From NCBI RefSeq assembly GCF_000204055.1, contig NW_006768836.1, positions 388,991 through 452,990 on the forward strand: a stretch of DNA of 64,000 nt, in the 5' to 3' direction. This DNA is from Melampsora larici-populina 98AG31. Taxonomy: Eukaryota > Basidiomycota > Pucciniomycetes > Pucciniales > Melampsoraceae. Made by a program: the position numbers and the translations under genes. Every line of letters begins with the position of its first letter. Position 1 is the stretch's first letter. The notes under the pieces are model-generated. The model was not told the DNA's origin and made no database searches. It worked only from the letters and a program-made list of their open reading frames with translations. Shown here one piece after another: positions 46,051 to 57,473 of this stretch.

Positions 46051-49000
46051 ACATTACTTTGCAACCGCACGACTCCAAATTTCGCTGTGAAATTTGCGGT
46101 GGGAGGAGCATGCGTGATTATTGGCCTCATATCACGGCCGAAGGTCATCAAACATCCATCCGCCGCCTAGTCGAACAACAGGCTGGGCACGAACACATGT
46201 TAACGGGGGTTCATAGTCCCATGCACCCTGATAGCCCTATCCTGCCACCGGTGATTGTTGATGGCGAAGGTCCACAATTGCCTACGCCTCAAGAGTCACC
46301 TCCTCTTTCGCCACTGACCCTGCTCCGCGGCTTCAATCGCACCGAGAGACAAAACAATGACGACGACACCTCGGACGACTCGGAAGGCCCCATAGATTTT
46401 AACAGCTTGAAGCAAGCACTTGAAGCGCTTGCTCAGGCTCAGGATGAAGGCACTGATGCGGAAAACAAAAACAATGTCCCCCCTGACGATTCAATCAATG
46501 AATCGGATGATTGGTACCCCTTCAAACGAAAAGAGGTAAGCAAATCTTTACTCCAGTACTTGCCCTCCCAATTGAAACACTGACGCATTCCAATTCTACT
46601 CGAACAGCAAGTGGTTGCTTTGTTGATTATTGGCTCCAATCGTAACATCCTTTCGCGGTCCCAGTACCAGAGGATATGATCAGTGTTACGCATCTGTGAT
46701 GTGAACCTACCCGAGTGGGGTTCTGTAAGAGCTTTGAGCCGTCGTTTGAAGAGCAGGTTGGGAATTAAAATCAAGGAGCGGCTGAGTCCCTCAGGCATGC
46801 CCCTTTTCGGACTTGATGTTAAAAATATCGTACAAAATGTGAGCCCTTCAATTTCTTGGACACTTTTCCTTTCAAGGTCAGCTGATGTGTTTGTACATAG
46901 GAGCTTGCGAACCCATTGGTCAGCCCCCACCTTGTTTTTATCCCAGAACTGGCCACCGACGAACCCACGAATCGCCTCTCCCAAAGCCAAAAATGGCGCG
47001 AAGACTACTCTCCAACTTTACGGGTGCAAATGGTTGTTTTGGCAAACAAGAAACACCTTTACATATACGAGCCTGTCCAGCTACAAACCCATCAACTCGT
47101 AGTCCCTATTTTCTTTTATCAACAACACGGAAAAACTTTGGCTAAGTGTCTCCCGGCTGATGTACAACCCCATGCTCGTCAACCAAACCATTTCCACATC
47201 ATGTTGCCAGAAGAGCGTGGGTTTCAATCGGCTGAGCTGTACACCATTGACGTCAACAATATCTGGAAACAATTTCACGAGATCACTATGGACGACGGTG
47301 TGTTTCTCAAGGATGTATGTCGCCGTATGTATCGTAAGTCGCTTTGCCCCAAGCTTTTTAAGTCAACCAGGACGATCATATTATCTTTTGATCAGAACTC
47401 GATGGCTATGACTTGTTCACCATTCCCATGGTCAACCCATGGCGGGAAAAAGCACAAGGCAGGGTGATTCGACATGTCCCCCTCACCGTGTACTCTGACG
47501 ACACCTCTGGAAACGTGTCTAAAAAATTTAACAAGCACATGAGTATTTATTTTACTCTGGCTGGTTTGGCTCCTGAATGGACGAACCAAGAGTTCAACAT
47601 CCATTTTTTGGCGACCTCGAACATAGCTTCGGCACTAGAATTATTTGATCAGATTGTGGATGATATAAAGTAAGCGCCCACCAACTATATGTATCCATGT
47701 ATCAGGAATTCGCGTGCTAATGTTACACTCTTTCCCAAAGCGACATTGGTTCAAACGGGTTTTTTGCATATGACCACTGCCTTGGCGAGGACGTTCTAGT
47801 TATGGCGGTGGTCCTTTGTCATGTGGGTGATTCTCCCATGCATGCCGAGATATGTAATACAACCAATCCGGCCATTACCCTCACACCATGCCGAATATGT
47901 CAACTCCAGGTGGCGCGTCAGGTCAATAAGAAAGAAAACCGTTATGTACGAGATTTTTTGGGTCGCAACGACCTGGGTCAGAAAGTCAGTATCCCACATT
48001 CATCTGCTGTATTTCCGTATATCTTATATTTGCATTGTTCAGACCGAGTTACCTAGCCGCGATTGGGAGGTTACTAGATCACGCACCCATGAGGTGTGGA
48101 ATCTTGCGCAAAAAAGCAACTCAAAAAGCCGGATTGACGAGAAGCTGCGCGAATACGGACTGAAAGACACGGTCACCGAATATTTTCACAAGAAGATCCA
48201 AAGTGCCCATAACACACTATCCTCGAGTGATGTTGAACAACTGTTCAACCAGTTGAATAACGAACAAGGCCTTCATCTGTTCAATCCCTTCCTCAGGCTG
48301 CAAGGTATGTGTTAGGAAACAAATTTGTCATTTTTGCCTCACTCAGGTTTTTCCAAACTCTTTTCTCAGGTTTCGACGGACATAAAGATACACCTGTCGA
48401 GAGCCTTCATGTTGTCTTGCTAGGTGTGGCCAAATACTTGTTTCGTCATACCATGCACGACCTATCTTTGAAGCACGGCTCCGCCGATCTTGATGATGTC
48501 TTTGCCAAATGGAAAACCTTTTCAATCAAAGGACTCAATGTCCCTCCTATTATCCCAAATACCCTCATTCAATTCAATTGTAGCCTTGTAGGGAAAGAAT
48601 TCCGCACAGTCCTTCAGACTGTGCTTTTCGTTCTTTTCGACCACCTCTCAACCGAAATGCGACATCTTTGGACCTCCTTATGCCTCCTTGGATCCTATGT
48701 CTTCCAATCGGAAATTACCGACCTCGACTTATATCTGCAAGAGTTGGATGCACACATTGACAGCTTTCTGCATCAAGTGGTGCGCATGTCGGCTCAGTGG
48801 GTGAATAAACCCAAGTTCCACATGTTGGTGCACCTCCGCAAGTGTATTCGGCGTTTTGGCCCAGCGATGCTCTATTCAAGTGAAAAATTCGAGTCTTACA
48901 ATGCCTCTTTGCGGAATGCCTCCGTACACTCTAACCGACAGAGTCCTGGTAGGGATATTGCAAATAACTTCAATAATTTGGTGCTTTTGCGAGTGTTGCT

Positions 49001-50019
49001 ATCTGGGTCGTCTTTCTTTGATCATGAAATGCAGGCCCGTGTTAAAAGTGGACGAATGGTGACAGGATTATTAAATCAAATTCCAGAGTTGCGCGTGGCA
49101 ATGGGATTGTGAAGTGACCGTCCCTCCAATGACGATGCGCTCTTCACCGCCGGAAGTGAGTGTTCCAAATATTTAAAGCTGATGATGTGTAGCTAATTAT
49201 CACACTTTTCATCGTCTCCCAAAGAGCTCAAAGAGACTCAGGGACAGTATCCTGAATGTTTGGCCCAATACGCAGGTGAACCTCTTCAGGAACTCAACAG
49301 CGTAACATTACCGAAGGGCCAAAAGATTGAACCCGGTGATTTTGTTGTGGTAAGAAGCATTTATTTCCCAACTGCTATCTCGTCTGCTGTGAAATAAGTG
49401 CCAACAGTGAACATTCTTTGATTTCTAGTTGCAAGACTGCGATGATATTTTACGGGTGGCTTCCATATGGAAGCCTGTCGGCCGTTCACCATCGCGAACA
49501 CTCCTGGTATTTCACATCTGCCACCGTGGGCGCATTTTGCCTTTTTATGGAATGCGTGAAGTAGTAGTCACAGAAGAGCAAACATTTAAGCCAGTGAAGG
49601 TAATAACTGACTTACATACATATTATTTCCAGGAAACAAGCAGTTAACAACGTTCACTCTTTTTCTAGGCAGTCCAGTGCCTAATCAACGTTCAGCACAA
49701 TTGTCACGATGGCAATTGTTCTGTTGGGCAATCAAACGGACGCCGACTCGAAAGGAGAGACGTGGGCAATTCCATTCCGATAATCTCTCACGACGAGTCA
49801 AAATCTTACGTTTTGAATTTGGCGGCTCACTATTCCGCAGGAGTGCACAGGCACCTATCTCGAGTTCAAATATCCAACGTTCAATGTGAACAATGGAATG
49901 AAGTAATAGAATTGGGAATTCGAACGTGGAAGGCTGTTCCGGTGCGGCCACCGCAACCACGCAAGCGCAAGGCCAAAAAGATCACACAGGACGAATCGTC
50001 TTCAGATAGTGACTCTTAA
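46051..50019 (+). pseudogene. Large zinc-finger transposon protein, DTPVE family, one nonsense codon
   Basis: About ten exons. Exon starting 46051: a zinc finger (FRCEICGGRSMRDYWPHITAEGH) and an acidic stretch. Next: ALLIIGSNRNILSRSQYQRI, stop TGA at 46677-46679, then SVLRICDVNLPEWGSVRAL in the same frame. Further exons: ELANPLVSPHLVFIPEL; LYIYEPVQL; VVLCHVGDSPMHAEICN..TPCRIC; GHKDTPVESLHVVLLGVAKY; NKPKFHMLVHLRKCIRRFGP; SEKFESYNASLRNASVHSNR; GRDIANNF. The C-terminal exons add VQCLINVQHNCHDGNC and YVLNLAAH. I recognise these blocks from a repeated, unclassified family in agaric and rust genomes. The single nonsense, apart from which all exons read open, points to recent inactivation or a sequencing error. 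The start is unresolved; ATG 45936 on an upstream exon is possible. Its function is presumably the transposase of unit 1, by inference. Confidence 0.75.
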
Positions 50020-51024
50020 ACCTTCGACGGGCCCAAAGTGGTCCTTTGTTTCCCAAAATATCTTTCTGACGCGCAAATCGCCTTTCAAACACTCTGAGAT
50101 TTGTCTTTGTTATTGGGTCCTTTCTTTGCGTTGGAAAAGCACCTCCAATTTGTTCACATCTGGTTATGTTGCTGTTGTGAGGCGCGAATCCCCTTTCACA
50201 CTCGCAATCCAACCTGAAACTCCTTTTTTGGGTCCTTTAGATTGTTTGAGAGAAGATATGGTTTGACCAAGAACACAGATTGATATGGTGCACCTTTGAA
50301 AATGAACATCTTTCCTGAGCGGACATGCCTTCCGAAATTTTTCCATTTTTGCAAAGGGAAATTGCAAACTTCTCACTATTTGGCTCGCTTTCTCTGGAAA
50401 AACCAGTTGAATGACCAACAAGGCTCTCCCTTCAATTGTGGCCGTGGTGTCTGTTGTGGAGGTCCCACAGGTCAGATTGACTCATGTCTGTCCGTTGGGC
50501 AACAACACGTCCACCTTTCGCGGGTTCTGATTGGTCCACCAGTTTTACATCAGTGAAGCGGCTTCGCTGATTGGTTGAATCATCTTTGACACGCGAACAA
50601 GCTCTCCACTGAAGTGGTATGTGCGTTGGGCAACTCATTCCTGCAGACCTTTTCATTGGTCTGCACTTTCAATATCATAATCGCCATCACTGGATGGAAG
50701 TTTGACCTTTCAGACAGACACATTTGAAAAGCGCACATTAACGCGTTGACGGTCCCATGGGCGACAAGGCGACTTTGGGCGGCTTCAGAGTGGTCTATCA
50801 TTTCACCATGGGTTGAACATGCCATCAGGCGCAATCTTGCCCCCCTGGGTTTACTTTTGTTTTGAAGGTTTAAAATCAAGTCATTCACTCAGCTTTTCTC
50901 CCAGTCTCATCGTTTTGATCCACACCTCACTCGACTCGTCTCTTATCAAACCTTTTTCAAACTCATTTTCAAACCCTATTCTGACTTTTCTCAATTCAAA
51001 CTCTATTCACGTTCAACGCACACC
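50020..51024. other. Spacer between the two genes of unit 1
   Basis: No gene seen. The motif GTTGGGCAAC recurs (about 50496 and 50623) in otherwise unique sequence. The last 130 bases are pyrimidine-rich, as in a promoter and leader for the gene at 51025. Confidence 0.4.
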
Positions 51025-52802
51025 ATGTCTTCACAAAGATCAAACATCACGCCAACTGTTCAGAACATGAACAATCACTCCCTCCTTCGTCGCAATGGCG
51101 TGCTAAGCTCCACCACCCTCCGTTTGCGCGATCCACGTGCCAGTTCTCCCTCACGTCCCACCGGAAGCGGTGCTGGACGTCTGTCCCAAAGGGATCCCCG
51201 CTCGCCAACTCCAGAGCGTGATGACTTCACCACCGAGCCTGTCACTTCTCGAGCCCTCTCTTTGGAGGAGTTGAACCTTTTCAACACCTTGGCCATGGAT
51301 GCTGGGTTAGACCCCGCCAGCAAACAACGTGCGCAAAAACACGCGGAGGTCAGTAAACTTACAGCCCAAGGTTGACAATGGCGAATAACTGACACATCCC
51401 CCACCTCAATCTTCTTTTTTTCTTCTAGGTTTATGGAAGTGTTCATCAACACATCGCCCTCGCTGTCGTTCACGCGAAAACTCAGTTCGAGGTTTCCAAC
51501 CTCAGTCAGAAGATGGACCGACTCACGGAGAAGCTTGACGATCTTCTCACTACGGTTAGTGCCCAAACTGCAGCGTTGTCTCCCGCAACTGGAGTCAATG
51601 CACCTGGTTCGGTGCCTTGGGTTTGCTCTCAGGAACTCCATGTATGTTATTCCGTCTTGAATCTCAACCTCTTGGTCTTTCAAAGCCTTACATGTTTCTC
51701 CAACTGCCTCAGGATTTAATCTGTTTGTTAGCAAACAGATTGATCCTGATCCCCAACCTTCAGTCTTATACGGCTTTGGAGATGGATCATGTTTGGCTCC
51801 CTCAATCCCTCTTCATCTCGATTAAAGTGAGTTGTTCCCCTGTATCAGAACCTCAATCGTTACAAACATCTCACTTTTTCGATCATTCTGTTCTCTTCAT
51901 CTTTGGTTGCTCTTTATCATCCGCTCTTGTATTTTGACTTTAAGCATCAAATCAATCAACAAGCCGCGGATTGGTTGGCTGAGCACCTTCCACACCACGA
52001 CAACGGTGTGCAGGATGGGGCTGGTACCAGAGCCTACAACACGTGCATCAGAAATGCGTGCAAACACGCACGTGAAAAACTACACAACCTAGTAAGTCGT
52101 TCATCTTGCTCTCCTCCCCAATTGTTTGGGCCGTTCCAGTTGAACGCTTCTGACCGATTACACAGCTTTTAACTGGAATCTATGATGCCAAGACTGGCGA
52201 TGTAGTTGATAAGCCAGTCCCAAGCCTCAAGTCCCTCTGGCATCGAGTACGTAGAAGATCATGTTCATGCTATCGTCACACACCTATTAATGGTCAGTTA
52301 CACAGATTGCAAACAGGTTTGCCATCGCTGGCGCGCATGCCGATTCAAACTCCTTATGGGCAGCTACTGATTCAGCCACACGAGCACGTATGGCGTACCT
52401 CGTAAGTTTGACTCTTCCCGTATCTCATCAACCTCCTTTGTCCATCATCGTTTTGATTTGTTTGTCTGGTGTGACCTCGTCCAGCGCCGTGAGGCCGTCC
52501 GTATTTTCCAGATTGGAAGAGGATCAAGCTCAATCTGGGCTTGTGCTGATGCCCAACTTAACAAGATGCGAGTCAAGGGGGATGACTACACCGCCGCGTA
52601 AGTACATTGAACACTCAAAATTCCAGGTGACTTCCAGAGAACTCAGCTAATACATAAGTACATATGCAGTTTCTTGAAATATGTATACGATCAAGATGTT
52701 GAGGCCTTTAACTTCAAAAACTACTTCGAAGAGCTGAAGGTCAACTGTGATTTCAAGTTGCCAAGTGATGATGAAGTTGATGCTATAATCGCAGACGAAT
52801 GA
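51025..52802 (+). CDS. Second gene of unit 1, unknown function with coiled coil
   Basis: At least seven exons with good splice sites: 51025-51348; 51429-51641 (donor GTATGT); an exon near 51740-51828 (YTALEMDHVWLPQSLFISIK); HQINQQAADWLAEHLPHHDN...KLHNL; LLTGIYDAKTGDVVDKPVPS; IANRFAIAGAHADSNSLWAA; RREAVRIFQIGRGSSSIWA; and a last exon ending ...DEVDAIIADE, TGA 52800-52802. The N-terminus is serine/arginine/proline-rich. Exon 2 contains an amphipathic helix likely to form a coiled coil (FEVSNLSQKMDRLTEKLDDL). The tail is acidic. I do not recognise a catalytic domain. Its position next to the transposase-like gene inside the same inverted repeats suggests an accessory DNA-binding or regulatory protein, as in other two-gene transposons. 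Confidence 0.65.
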
Positions 52803-53381
52803 GCGATGGAGTCCTTTATTTGGCATTTTCACTTCTTTGTTCTCCCCATTATTTTGTTGTCAAATCTGAAAGATTCCCCCCCAAGAAAGGTCCACCGGTT
52901 GATTTCCAACAAATACATCAAAAACCAAACCAAAAAAACACTCGTCTTCATTTCTTTTACAAACAAAACATTAAAACAATAAAAACATGTTCTTGAAATT
53001 TTTGTCTACCTACTTCCCTCTGATCTATATGTGTGCGTCTGATTATGTAACTACTCTGATGGAATACAACATGCTTGGGTATTGATCCAGTTAATTCCTC
53101 CACTTTTTGTTTGTTGTGCGTCACTGAGGGCTATCTGAGAAAATTGAGGCGGGCAAGTGCGCCGCGCTGGATGCTGGTTTTCACGCCTCGACCCAGTTGC
53201 TGGCCGGCGACTGTGATTCGGCTCCCAGTCAGGTTCCTTCTGTCTGAGGGCTCGTTTCGGCGGTCTTTGAGGGACGCAACGGTGCCGGTCTACGTGAGGG
53301 CCACCTTGCGTTGGCCCTGCCGTGCGGAGGGGTGGACCAATGGTAGATGGCCGCGATGGGCGGACATAAGTTGGTCCAGAC

Positions 53382-53395
53382 CCTCCGGTGGTGTA
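53382..53395 (-). repeat. Terminal inverted repeat, right end of unit 1
   Basis: Reverse complement of 45602-45615. Only 77 bases separate it from the start of unit 2. Confidence 0.65.
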
Positions 53396-54153
53396 TGTAC
53401 TTGCTCTCAAATAGATTCACACAATTATACCCTATGGAAGAGACCTCTGAATTGCGGGAACATGTGAGGATCCGGGTTTTTTTCCTGATAATTCCTGAGA
53501 ACCTGATAGTGATAATTATCTGATAAATACAGCGTACAGGCCCCCCGTCACAAGCATATATACTAGCATACATACATTACATACCATTTCTGACTTTCAA
53601 GTCAGAAAACCTAGCGTTAGGTCCTCACGTGCTCATGTATCTCACCTGTCACAGCCGCTTCCGAAAAAAAAAAATTCACGACCATCCAGAGTTTCACCTC
53701 GCGACGCTCACGATTTTTTTTCCTACCACCACACGAAAATTTTACGACACCACCCACCACGCGAACCCTGCCTACACCAGCCACCACGGAACCTCTTAAT
53801 CCAACGACGCTCTTCGATTTCCGGCCGTCGACCATTGGCTCTCACCTGCCTGGTTTTCCTTCATTTCTTCCCGTTTACCCTTCCAGCTCATTCACCTTCC
53901 CTTCCTACCTTCGTTCCTTCTTATATTCAGTTCTTAAAATCAGTTTCAACCAAGAGCCACATCAAACGTCACTCTTGATCTCGATCTCATCGTCCTCGGT
54001 TACCATCCTCATTTCGATTTTATACGCCAGTCAGTCCGTAATCACATTTCGAATCTTTATATCATCTTCATCTCCGCTCTTTAAATTGACATTTTGAACA
54101 TTGTGTCTGCAGAAAAGTGCTTTCCAGTGTTCCAACTTGCTAATCAATTCACG
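53396..54153. other. Left terminal and promoter region of unit 2
   Basis: Contains the left TIR (from 53473), a GATAATTATC near-palindrome (about 53511-53520) and a long pyrimidine-rich stretch (53840-54060) typical of a fungal promoter and leader. No gene seen before 54154. Confidence 0.4.
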
Positions 54154-56411
54154 ATGGTCATCTCACATCTCATCAAAGTCGATTTGCAATTTGTGACCCC
54201 AGGATACCTACCCGAACCAGGTTACAAAAAAAAGGTAGGGATATACTGTCCGAAGTGTAACACCCCATTAATATACCTTCCCCCCAAGGCAGACGCATGG
54301 TTCATTGGAGTAAGTCTCCAATTAAACCTATCTCCACTCTGATGCTGATCAATATGCACTTCATTTGCCCAGTGCCCTAATAATATAAATCACAACACCC
54401 GTATTTGGCGCTGTGATCAGTTCAATCACGAGCGAGCCCTCATCAATCTTGGGGTTCCGCGACCCATCATATCCACCCCAAAGGATTGGGGCCCACGAAT
54501 GTCACCCGAGGGACATGTTCTCCCACCGCTTTCTGAAACCCCGAGCCCCAAACGACGTCGCCTCCCATCCATAGATCAATGGATGCCACCGCCAATCTTT
54601 GACCATCCATTTCAAGGACGGGCGATTCCAGGACCAATCCTGACCAACCAGACATTCTGGACCCAACCAGTTCAACCTCCAGACTCGTCTGGCCATCAGC
54701 CTACACCTTTTACGGGGGATTCTGCAGGCTCGACATCCGGCTCCCACGACACTGGCGCCTTTGCCAGAGACCAGTTCAAGGCCCGGTGCCAAAGGGACAC
54801 CGCAAGAACGCTAACAAAAAGTGTTGGTTTCAATTTTGCCAGGCAGTACGCGGTTTTACTCTGTTTTACTTGGTATCATCCGCTAATGTAACCCAATCTT
54901 ACCCTGGTTTCGATTGTGTTTGTTTAGTGCTGTAACACTCACGGACCTGGAATATGCCGAACTCACCCCCGCACACAAACCAACAATAACAATCTCTCAG
55001 CCTGCAGTGATCGCCAGATCACCCAATCTCGTGCCTTCACGCCAATGCCCAACAAGTCAAACAAACGAGCCAACCGCCTCCCACAGCAGCCTCGCCCCCA
55101 TCAATGGGCACAATTGTCCAACAGTCTAGGTCGTAGACTGCCATTGGACACGGTGAAAAACCTTCATAAGACTCGTCTAGAACAATTTCAATGTGCAATC
55201 AAGAACAAGTATGACGAAACTAGGATCATCACCATCTACCTGTGGTTGAATGTCAGCTAACCCAACTTACCACAACGTACCACAAAGAAAACTGATCTTT
55301 ACACTCCACTACCAGGAAATCAAACCCGAAATCATCACAGCATATTTCCAAGACTGGCCACAGGCTCGTCTTGAAGAATGCGATCTGTTGAAGCAAGCTG
55401 TCCTCGGGCAGGTTGGCGAACACTGGAACCGCGCTCTCAGCCTTTGGGATGAGGCCATTGACGCTTGGGTAAGAAGTTTCTTACTTAGCCATGCTCACCG
55501 ATTCACCAATGATTCTCTCACGTTTAATCTTATAGCGCGAAATCCCTGTCGATTACCCGCACCAATATCCTGTGTCCAACCGGACCATAGTGGTACGCCT
55601 GGCCAAGGTCAACCCTCTGACACCTGGACTCCCACAGAGTCGTTTTTCCTCTTCCCACCCAAGTACGCTCGATCACAACCAGGATCAAATTCCATTAACT
55701 CCTCTGACGCTCAAACCGATGCAAACATTTCCTTCAACACCCGAACTCGCTCTCACCTCCTCTTCGCCCAACCATCCTGTGGGAGGTCAACCTTTGGAAG
55801 TTGACTCCCACTCCCCATTCCACCCAACCTCACCACCGGATCAACTTGCGTCCAAAATGATGGTTGACCTAACCCGGGTACCTGATTCTCCAGGTACGGG
55901 CGAGGCCATTTCACCTTGTCCGGTTCCTTCCAACAGGGGCACACATGACCCCCAGGCCAAAATCCCGATTGCTTTGGACCACGCGGGTCCGTTGGGACCA
56001 CTAGCTGTCACTTCAACAGTAAGCACACCACACCCTCAGGACAGCGACGATAAATAGCATGATTCGTTGTCTGATGCTGCTCTATTTTCATAGGTTGCCG
56101 AACCACTGCTCAATGTGGTGCAGCCGAAAACCACCCCTCCGCAACTCCAAAAAGGATGGCCATTGAAATCGGTGCTTGTCTCCAGCCTTCTTGAATGGTA
56201 TCAGAACGCTAAATCCAGTGATATGCTAGAGAGTTGGAAGAACTCTTACGGGCGGAATTGGATAATGGTACCGTCCACCGTGTACCGCTATCGCGCTTGG
56301 ATCAACGAGGTCACGTACGACCGCTTTGCCGCAGAGTACTACCTACAGCCTAACGCGCACGTAGGACAGGCACGCAATCGATTTAGGGAGGAGTTCAACA
56401 GGGTTGCATGA
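54154..56411 (+). CDS. Zinc-cluster protein of unit 2, unknown function
   Basis: Exon 1 (54154-54309) gives MVISHLIKVDLQF and GIYCPKCNTPLIYLP. After a GTAAGT intron, exon 2 (from 54373) supplies CPNNINHNTRIWRCDQF, completing a four-cysteine zinc ribbon reminiscent of GRF-type fingers. A proline-rich linker follows. In the +1 frame near 54800 is KKCWFQFCQ, spliced at GTACGC to ACCNTHGPGICRTH, a second Cys/His cluster. An indel or an unrecognised intron is needed to reach it. Later exons carry QARLEECDLLKQAVLG and a proline-rich region. The last exon (from about 56095) has a conserved-looking end with WPLKSVLVSSLLEWYQ, SWKNSYGRNW and PSTVYRYRAWINEV, then TGA 56409-56411. I have the impression of relatives in rust and agaric genomes but know no function. 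Possibly an accessory protein of the KDZ unit. Confidence 0.55.
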
Positions 56412-56919
56412 GTTGGGAAGACTGAAGACGGTTCCAAGGTTAAAGGTGAGGGTTGACCCATCCATGTCCTCCTAACCGTGTGAATTTCATTAGGTGGCGA
56501 TATTCTCCATCATGCTATGCAGTGATTATTACGAGTACACCCTCTTTCAATTTATGTGTGTACATGCGTTAGTTAGTTTTTTTTTCTAAGTCGTGTTAAG
56601 TAATAACGCCATCAATGCAGTTTGAAAGACTGTCTAGGTGGAACACATACTCATTGTGTGATTCTGGGATCACAAGGTTCCTGGGTGCAGAGAGTATTCA
56701 CATACTTAACCTGGGCGCTACTTGAGTATGTGGCCACCTACTCAACGGCCCAGTTCATGGTGTTGATAAGGCAGTTGGCAAATGGATAGAGTGAGGGGAG
56801 GTGAAGGACAGACTGAGGTGAGGTGAACACCAGGGGTCAAATGCTAGAGGAGTCATGACCTCAACAGGATTTGTCAAGCCTAGCTGGGGTCTCTTTAGCC
56901 ATTCCCCAATGGTTTGTGG

Positions 56920-56943
56920 CCTTCAATAGTTAACTATTGAAGG
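56920..56943. repeat. Perfect 24-bp palindrome
   Basis: Centred on GTTAAC, with outer arms CCTTCAATA / TATTGAAGG and no loop. Confidence 0.95.
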
Positions 56944-57336
56944 GGCAACACTGTGACTGTTCATCCAATATATATATATATATTTGATGCCTTATATATA
57001 TAAATGTAGCCCCATATGTAGCATAATGCTCCTCCCCAAGATTCCTTGGTGATTTGGTCACACTTGTGTATCACCAAAACAGCACACATGTCATACCCCT
57101 TTTGTCCTCACAGGTACAGTCAGTCATATATATAATTGCACCTGCGGGCCTTGCACGGGGGACGGACGTTTCGCAATTGTGAAATGAAAACTGTGGGCAA
57201 TACAATGCCTCTATGTGCTAGGTGAATGTGGTACCAATCATATAGAGGTATTTATTGCCACATCATGAATACAGAGATACTGGATACATGTGCCATGCAT
57301 GCAATCTCCAGGAATTTTTTTTTCCAGGAGACAAAG

Positions 57337-57373
57337 AAAAGGACATGGTTTTCCCCCAAAACCATGTCCTTTT
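57337..57373. repeat. Perfect hairpin with 16-bp arms
   Basis: AAAAGGACATGGTTTT, loop CCCCC, then the exact complement ending at 57373. Confidence 0.95.
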
Positions 57374-57444
57374 AAAAAGGGCTGGTCATGTAAAACTGGA
57401 TATATATTTCCCAGAACAATTACACATGTGCAGTCAGGCCATAG

Positions 57445-57473
57445 GAGCAGCTCACTTTCCAAATGAGCTGCTC
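57445..57473. repeat. Perfect hairpin with 10-bp arms
   Basis: GAGCAGCTCA, a 9-base loop, then TGAGCTGCTC. Confidence 0.95.

Larger units (their letters stand above)
45602..53395 (+). mobile_element. Two-gene DNA-transposon-like unit with 14-bp perfect TIR (unit 1)
   Basis: TACACCACCGGAGG at 45602-45615 recurs in inverted orientation at 53382-53395. Weaker similarity continues inward for about 40 more bases (for example GTCC.CC..GCGGCC in both arms). The 7.8 kb enclosed holds two multi-exon genes in the same orientation. The first belongs to a widespread basidiomycete family that behaves like a mobile gene, and the second is an unknown with a coiled coil. If the true end is CACCACC, each side is flanked by TA. 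A CAC terminus and a two-gene content recall CACTA elements, but the proteins do not show the TNP2 domain that I know. Classification remains open. Confidence 0.6.

Noticed and set aside
53461..53480. Target duplication for unit 2
   Set aside because: Flanks GTGAGGATC and GTTCCTATA do not match, so no duplication is claimed and the ends stay provisional.
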